Origin: SH-MAG3 sp035461245
GTDB taxonomy: Bacteria > Gemmatimonadota > Gemmatimonadetes > Longimicrobiales > RSA9
Length of the DNA stretch: 10,667 nucleotides
Assembly: GCA_035461245.1 (NCBI GenBank)
Contig: DATHVP010000103.1
Location: 1 to 10,667, forward strand
Reading direction: 5' to 3'
The notes beneath the pieces were generated by a model. That model was given only the letters and a program-made list of their open reading frames with translations, ran no database searches and had not been told where the DNA came from. A program made the position numbers and the translations under genes. This document shows, piece by piece, positions 7,364 to 10,667 of the stretch (position 1 is the stretch's first letter; the number at the start of each line of letters is the position of its first letter).

Positions 7364-9181
7364 ATGCACCAGGAGCTGGAGCGAGGTCGGCAGGCGTACG
7401 AGGCCCGGCAATGGGATGTGGCCTGGGCGGCGCTCAGCGCGGCCGACGAGCGGGTGCCGCTGGCGGCGGCGGACCTGTGGCGGCTGGCGCTGGCGGCCTA
7501 CCTGACCGGCCGGGACGACGCGTTCGCCGGGGCCCTCGAGCGCGCCCACCACGCCCATCTCCCGGACGATGCCGTCGGCGCCGCCCGCTGCGCGTTCTGG
7601 CTGGGCTTCCACCTGGCCAACCGGGGCGAGATGGCCCGGGCCACGGGCTGGTTCGCCCGGGCCGGCCGCCTGCTGGAGCGGGCCGGTGGCCAGCGGGTGG
7701 AGCACGGCTACCTGCTGGTGCCCGCGGCCCATGGCCACCTCCAGGCCGGCGACCCCGCGGCGGCATTCGACGCGGCGTCCGACGCCGTGGCCATCGCCGA
7801 GCGCTTCGCCGACGCGGACCTCCTCGCCCTGGCCCTCCACCTCCAGGGCCGCTGCCTGCTGGAACAGGGCCGGCTGGCCGAAGGCCTGGCGCTGCTGGAC
7901 GAGTCCATGGTCGCCGTCGCCGCGGACGAGACGTCGCCGCTGGTGACGGGGCTGGTCTACTGCAGCGTCATCGGCGCGTGCCGTCGCGTGCACGCGCTGG
8001 ACCGGGCCCATCAGTGGACCACGGCGCTGAAGGCGTGGTGCGACACGCAGCCCGACCTGGTGCCGTACCGGGGCCTGTGCCTGGTCTACCGCGCCGAGAT
8101 CCTGCAGCTGCGGGGCGCGTGGCAGGACGCGCTGGACGAGGCGACGAGGGCGTGCGACGTCGCCGGCGACTCCCACGGTGCCGGCGTGCCCGCGGACCGG
8201 GCGGCGGCTGCCGCCGCGCACTACCAGCGCGGCGAGGTGCATCGGCTGCGGGGGGAGTATGAGCGGGCGGAGGACGCCTACCGCACGGCCAGCGACATGG
8301 GCCGGGAGCCGCAGCCCGGGCTGGGGCTGCTGCGGCTGGCGCAGGGCGACGTCGCCGCTGCCGCCGCCGCCCTCGGCCGAGCCCTCGCCGAGACGAAGGA
8401 TCCCGGGCGACGGGCCCGGCTGCTGCCCGCCCAGGTCGAGATCGCCATCGCCGGCGGCGACATCGACGGCGCACGTACCGCCTGCGCGGAACTGTCACGG
8501 ATCGCCGAGACCTGGGGGCCGGGCGCCCTGGACACCGTCCTGGCCCACGCCCGCGGCGCCGTGGCGCTGGCCGGCGGCGATGCCCTCGCCGCCCTCGTCG
8601 CGCTGCGGCAGGCGACCCGCGGCTGGCGGGAACTGGCCGCGCCGCTGGAGGAGGCACGCGCCCGGGTCCTCGTCGCTCACGCCTGCCGGGAGCTTGGCGA
8701 CGACGAATCGGCGACGCTGGAACTGGACGCCGCATTCGCTGTTTTCCACCGGCTGGGCGCCGCGCCCGATCTGGCACTCCTGCGGCGTCGCAGCGGCGCG
8801 GCAGGCGGCGGCCCGGGTGGCGGCGGCGAAGTCGGCGGCGGCGCGGGTGGCGGCGGCGAAGTCGGCGGCGGCGCGGGTGGCGAAGACGGCGGCGGCGCAG
8901 GCCTGGCGGAGCACAGCGGAGACGCCGGCGATGTCACTGACCGCGACGAACACGGCAGCGCCGACGTCGCCCGACAGCACGGCCTCACGGCGCGGGAACT
9001 GGAAGTGCTGCAACTGCTGGCCACGGGCCTAACCAACCGGGCCATCGCGCAGCGGCTGTTCATCAGCGAGAAGACCGTCGCCCGCCATGTGAGCAACATC
9101 TTCGGCAAGCTCGGCCTCTCCTCCCGTGCCGCTGCCACGGCGTGGGCCTACCAGCACGACCTGGCGCCGCGCGTGGAATAA
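7364..9181 (+). CDS. LuxR-family transcriptional regulator with TPR-like N-terminus and glycine-rich linker
   Basis: The 605-residue protein has a long alpha-helical, alanine/leucine-rich region (1 to about 475). Helix pairs resemble tetratricopeptide repeats (such as RGEYERAEDAYRTAS). At about 480-515 comes a glycine-rich linker made by a 30-bp repeat, then an acidic stretch, then a C-terminal GerE/LuxR helix-turn-helix (541-602; LTARELEVLQLLATG, TNRAIAQRLFISEKTVARH, VSNIFGKLGLSSRAAA). No receiver domain, ATPase or autoinducer domain is visible. It closely resembles a regulator family I know mainly from Actinobacteria, which lacks this linker. The ATG at 7364 is chosen because relatives begin at this helix (MHQELERGRQAYEA); a GTG at 7331 would add 11 basic residues and lies in a small hairpin. 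It probably binds DNA as a dimer and controls the monooxygenase 214 bases downstream, and perhaps itself. The signal is unknown. Confidence 0.92.
   Translation: MHQELERGRQAYEARQWDVAWAALSAADERVPLAAADLWRLALAAYLTGRDDAFAGALERAHHAHLPDDAVGAARCAFWLGFHLANRGEMARATGWFARAGRLLERAGGQRVEHGYLLVPAAHGHLQAGDPAAAFDAASDAVAIAERFADADLLALALHLQGRCLLEQGRLAEGLALLDESMVAVAADETSPLVTGLVYCSVIGACRRVHALDRAHQWTTALKAWCDTQPDLVPYRGLCLVYRAEILQLRGAWQDALDEATRACDVAGDSHGAGVPADRAAAAAAHYQRGEVHRLRGEYERAEDAYRTASDMGREPQPGLGLLRLAQGDVAAAAAALGRALAETKDPGRRARLLPAQVEIAIAGGDIDGARTACAELSRIAETWGPGALDTVLAHARGAVALAGGDALAALVALRQATRGWRELAAPLEEARARVLVAHACRELGDDESATLELDAAFAVFHRLGAAPDLALLRRRSGAAGGGPGGGGEVGGGAGGGGEVGGGAGGEDGGGAGLAEHSGDAGDVTDRDEHGSADVARQHGLTARELEVLQLLATGLTNRAIAQRLFISEKTVARHVSNIFGKLGLSSRAAATAWAYQHDLAPRVE
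8813..8902 (+). repeat. In-frame 30-bp minisatellite encoding a glycine-rich linker
   Basis: The units are 8813-8842, 8843-8872 and a shortened 8873-8896 copy. Each encodes (A/P)GGGGEVGGG or a variant; the last reads AGGEDGGG. The unit is a multiple of three, so copy-number change would alter linker length without breaking the frame. The repeat joins the helical sensor-like region to the DNA-binding domain. Confidence 0.85.
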
Positions 9182-9184
9182 CCC

Positions 9185-9223
9185 GCGCCCGGGTCACGCG
9201 CCCGGGTCACGCGCCCGGGTCAC
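9185..9223. repeat. Three perfect 13-bp tandem repeats just after the regulator stop
   Basis: GCGCCCGGGTCAC occurs exactly at 9185-9197, 9198-9210 and 9211-9223, followed by a decayed partial copy. Each holds the palindrome CCCGGG. The array starts three bases after the TAA of the regulator and lies in the leader region of the monooxygenase, so it could be an iterated binding site or a slippage product. Confidence 0.85.
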
Positions 9224-9284
9224 GCCCCCGGTTCGCCCACCCGGCGCAACGCGCTGGCCCCGCACGGCACACGGCCGTACATGA

Positions 9285-9321
9285 AATTACCCATATGGCC
9301 GCGCCGCGGATTTGGGTGATT
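9285..9321 (+). promoter_or_regulatory. Inverted repeat upstream of the monooxygenase; candidate operator or leader hairpin
   Basis: AATTACCCA (9285-9293) pairs with TGGGTGATT (9313-9321) with one mismatch that is a G-U pair in RNA. Inside, CCGC-GCC-GCGG adds an inner stem. The flanks are the most AT-rich part of the 214-base intergenic region, which suggests the promoter core is here. The dyad lies 75 bases before the ATG. It is a plausible target for the dimeric LuxR-type regulator, or an mRNA hairpin. Confidence 0.45.
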
Positions 9322-9384
9322 CGCCCGAAGCGGAGCGCTCCGGCGTCGGTGAGATTTCGTCAGGCATCGCTGGCGAACTCGAAC

Positions 9385-9390
9385 GGGAGG
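9385..9390 (+). promoter_or_regulatory. Ribosome binding site setting the monooxygenase start
   Basis: GGGAGG lies five bases before the ATG at 9396. It favours this start over the TTG at 9312, which has no such site and would add 28 residues ahead of the FAD-binding fold. Confidence 0.8.
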
Positions 9391-9395
9391 CAACC

Positions 9396-10550
9396 ATGCA
9401 ACAGCTTCGGACGACTGAGCGGATCGACACACTGGTCATCGGCGGCGGCCAGGCAGGTCTCTCCACCGGCTACCACCTGAAGCGACGAGGGCTGTCCTTC
9501 GTCATCGTCGACGCCGGCAACAGGGTCGGCGACGTCTGGCGCAACCGATGGGACTCGCTGCGCCTGTTCACGCCTGCGAAGCTGGACGGCCTCGACGGCA
9601 TGCCGTTCCCCGCGCCGCCCAACTCGTTCCCCACCCACAACGAGATGGCGGACTACCTGGAGGCGTACGCGACGCGCTTCGACCTGCCCGTGGAATGCGG
9701 CGTTCGCGTGGACCGACTCTACCGCGACGGCGACCGCTTCGTGGCGGAGGCAGGGACGCGGCGGTTCGAGGCCTGCAACGTCGTTGTCGCCATGGCGCCG
9801 TACCAGAAGCCGAAGGTCCCGTCGTTCGCCGGCGACCTCGACCCGGCCATCGTGCAGATCCACTCCCGCGACTACCGTAACCCCGGGCAACTGCAGCCCG
9901 GCGGCGTCCTCATCGTGGGCGCCGGCAACTCGGGGGCGGAGATCGGCCTCGAGGTCTCCCGCGGGCACACCACCTGGATCTCCGGCCGGCCCACCGGCCA
10001 CATCCCCTTCGACATCCATGGCCTGCCCGCCCGCCTCTTCCTCTTCCGGCTGGTGCTGCGCGGCCTCTTCCACCGCGTCCTCACCGTGGACACGCCCATA
10101 GGCCGCCGGGCACGACCTGTTGTGCTGAGCCGCGGCGGGCCCCTCATCCGGACCCGGCCCGGTGTTCTCAAGGCCGCCGGGATCCAGCGCGTGCCGCGCA
10201 CCGTCGGCGCCCGTGACGGCTTGCCGCTACTCGAGGACGGGCGCACCCTCGACGTGGCCAACATCATCTGGTGCAGCGGCTTCCACGCCGGCTTCTCGTG
10301 GATCGACATGCCGGTGCTCGGCGACGTCGAACCCCGCCACGATCGTGGCATCGTCCGCGACATGCCCGGCCTCTACTTCGTCGGACTCGAGTTCCTCTAC
10401 TCATTCTCGTCCATCATGATCCACGGCGTCGGCCGCGACGCCGACAGAGTGGCTGCGCATATCGCGGCACGGACACGAGAGGACGCTGGCGATGCGAACG
10501 TGGCGCCGGTTCATTCTGTCGTGGGCAGCGCGGTGGGCGGCGCCGCGTAG
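9396..10550 (+). CDS. FAD/NAD(P)-dependent monooxygenase-like oxidoreductase (FMO/CzcO-like)
   Basis: The 384-residue protein has an N-terminal FAD-binding Rossmann motif GGGQAG (16-21) right after the first beta-strand (DTLVIGGG). A second dinucleotide motif GAGNSG (175-180) would bind NAD(P)H. Between them is a degenerate flavin-monooxygenase fingerprint: Phe144-Ala-Gly146, then IHSRDY (155-160). A C-terminal segment IIWCSGFHAGFSWI replaces the usual ATG-type motif near FAD. The end of the domain (PGLYFVGLEFLYSFSSIMIHGVGRDADRVA, in two parts PGLYFVGLEFLYSF and MIHGVGRDADRVA) is typical of this subgroup. Such enzymes use NADPH and oxygen to hydroxylate or oxygenate a substrate, which I cannot identify; an oxidoreductase role without oxygenation is also possible. 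The last 25 residues are a low-complexity tail. It lies downstream of, and on the same strand as, the LuxR regulator, a pairing I recall from actinobacterial genomes, so regulation by that protein is likely. Confidence 0.92.
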   Translation: MQQLRTTERIDTLVIGGGQAGLSTGYHLKRRGLSFVIVDAGNRVGDVWRNRWDSLRLFTPAKLDGLDGMPFPAPPNSFPTHNEMADYLEAYATRFDLPVECGVRVDRLYRDGDRFVAEAGTRRFEACNVVVAMAPYQKPKVPSFAGDLDPAIVQIHSRDYRNPGQLQPGGVLIVGAGNSGAEIGLEVSRGHTTWISGRPTGHIPFDIHGLPARLFLFRLVLRGLFHRVLTVDTPIGRRARPVVLSRGGPLIRTRPGVLKAAGIQRVPRTVGARDGLPLLEDGRTLDVANIIWCSGFHAGFSWIDMPVLGDVEPRHDRGIVRDMPGLYFVGLEFLYSFSSIMIHGVGRDADRVAAHIAARTREDAGDANVAPVHSVVGSAVGGAA

Positions 10551-10567
10551 GCGGCCGACGGTCGGTG

Positions 10568-10630
10568 GCGGCTCGGTCGCCCGGCGCCTGACGAGAGGCC
10601 GGCCGCGGCTCGGCCGTCGGCGCCTGACGA
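10568..10630. repeat. Imperfect tandem repeat of about 36 bp downstream of the monooxygenase
   Basis: Segments 10568-10594 and 10605-10630 both run from GCGGCTCGG to CGGCGCCTGACGA, differing by one insertion and a substitution. A third degraded copy (CAGCTCGGCCGCAGCGCC) begins at 10631. The repeats start 17 bases after the stop codon. No reading frame is supported. Confidence 0.7.
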
Positions 10631-10644
10631 CAGCTCGGCCGCAG

Positions 10645-10658
10645 CGCCGTTAGCGGCG
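10645..10658. terminator. Short hairpin, possible terminator of the monooxygenase gene
   Basis: CGCCG (10645-10649) pairs with CGGCG (10654-10658) around TTAG. It lies about 95 bases after the stop. No T-run follows before the window ends, so this is a weak call. Confidence 0.25.
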
Positions 10659-10667
10659 TGGCGCCCG

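Noticed and set aside
7309..8262. Plus-strand frame of 317 codons rich in Gly, Arg and Pro
   Set aside because: It overlaps the LuxR regulator in another frame and has the low-complexity composition of a shadow.
9185..9223. CRISPR array
   Set aside because: The 13-bp repeats are directly adjacent, with no spacers, so this is a simple tandem repeat.
9312..9395. TTG start adding 28 residues to the monooxygenase
   Set aside because: The extension lies over the inverted repeat and lacks a ribosome site. The ATG at 9396 has GGGAGG and begins at the normal point before the FAD fold.
9360..10073. Minus-strand frame of 237 codons
   Set aside because: It is antisense to the flavoenzyme, whose two dinucleotide-binding motifs are clear, and it has no recognisable motif.
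10650..10667. End of a converging minus-strand gene (TAA at 10652-10650)
   Set aside because: Only five codons are visible, so no coding claim can be supported.

Overview
The window is GC-rich and gene-dense. It suggests a Gram-negative-type bacterium, because it has a lipobox protease and a membrane-fusion adaptor that would span a periplasm. The mix of an aqualysin-like lipoprotein protease, a double-FtsX ABC exporter and an actinobacterial-style LuxR/TPR regulator would fit Gemmatimonadota or a similar high-GC environmental lineage. That placement is a guess from memory of gene content, not something the sequence proves.

Left part, minus strand. A subtilisin-like serine protease precursor occupies 1-1596. 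Its C-terminus runs off the left edge. It has a recognisable promoter about 180 bases upstream and a 19-bp perfect hairpin between it and the next gene. Upstream of it is a small proline-rich single-pass membrane protein (1971-2363), preceded by a 419-base gene-free stretch holding a G-rich 15-16 bp tandem repeat array and several competing inverted repeats.

Centre, minus strand. A three-gene ABC export operon is read leftward: ATPase (6498-7205), double-FtsX permease (4064-6436) and HlyD-type adaptor (2783-3958). Together they would form a tripartite-style exporter or lipoprotein/lipid extrusion complex of the MacAB/DevBCA/LolCDE superfamily. No outer-membrane channel is present. Between permease and adaptor lies the most unusual feature of the window: a repeat-built cascade of three tiny ORFs. 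Each ends in Ser-Thr-stop and overlaps the next start codon through ATGA, and the last one overlaps the adaptor's own start.

Right part, plus strand. A 158-base divergent intergenic region separates the exporter operon from a LuxR-type regulator with a helical-repeat N-terminus (7364-9181). Its linker contains an in-frame 30-bp glycine-rich minisatellite. Just after its stop is a 13-bp tandem repeat, followed by an inverted repeat in the leader of a flavin-dependent, FMO/CzcO-like monooxygenase (9396-10550). The regulator probably controls the monooxygenase. The window ends in short imperfect tandem repeats. No rRNA, tRNA, CRISPR, transposase or integrase was seen. Unrelated tandem repeats occur at nearly every gene boundary.
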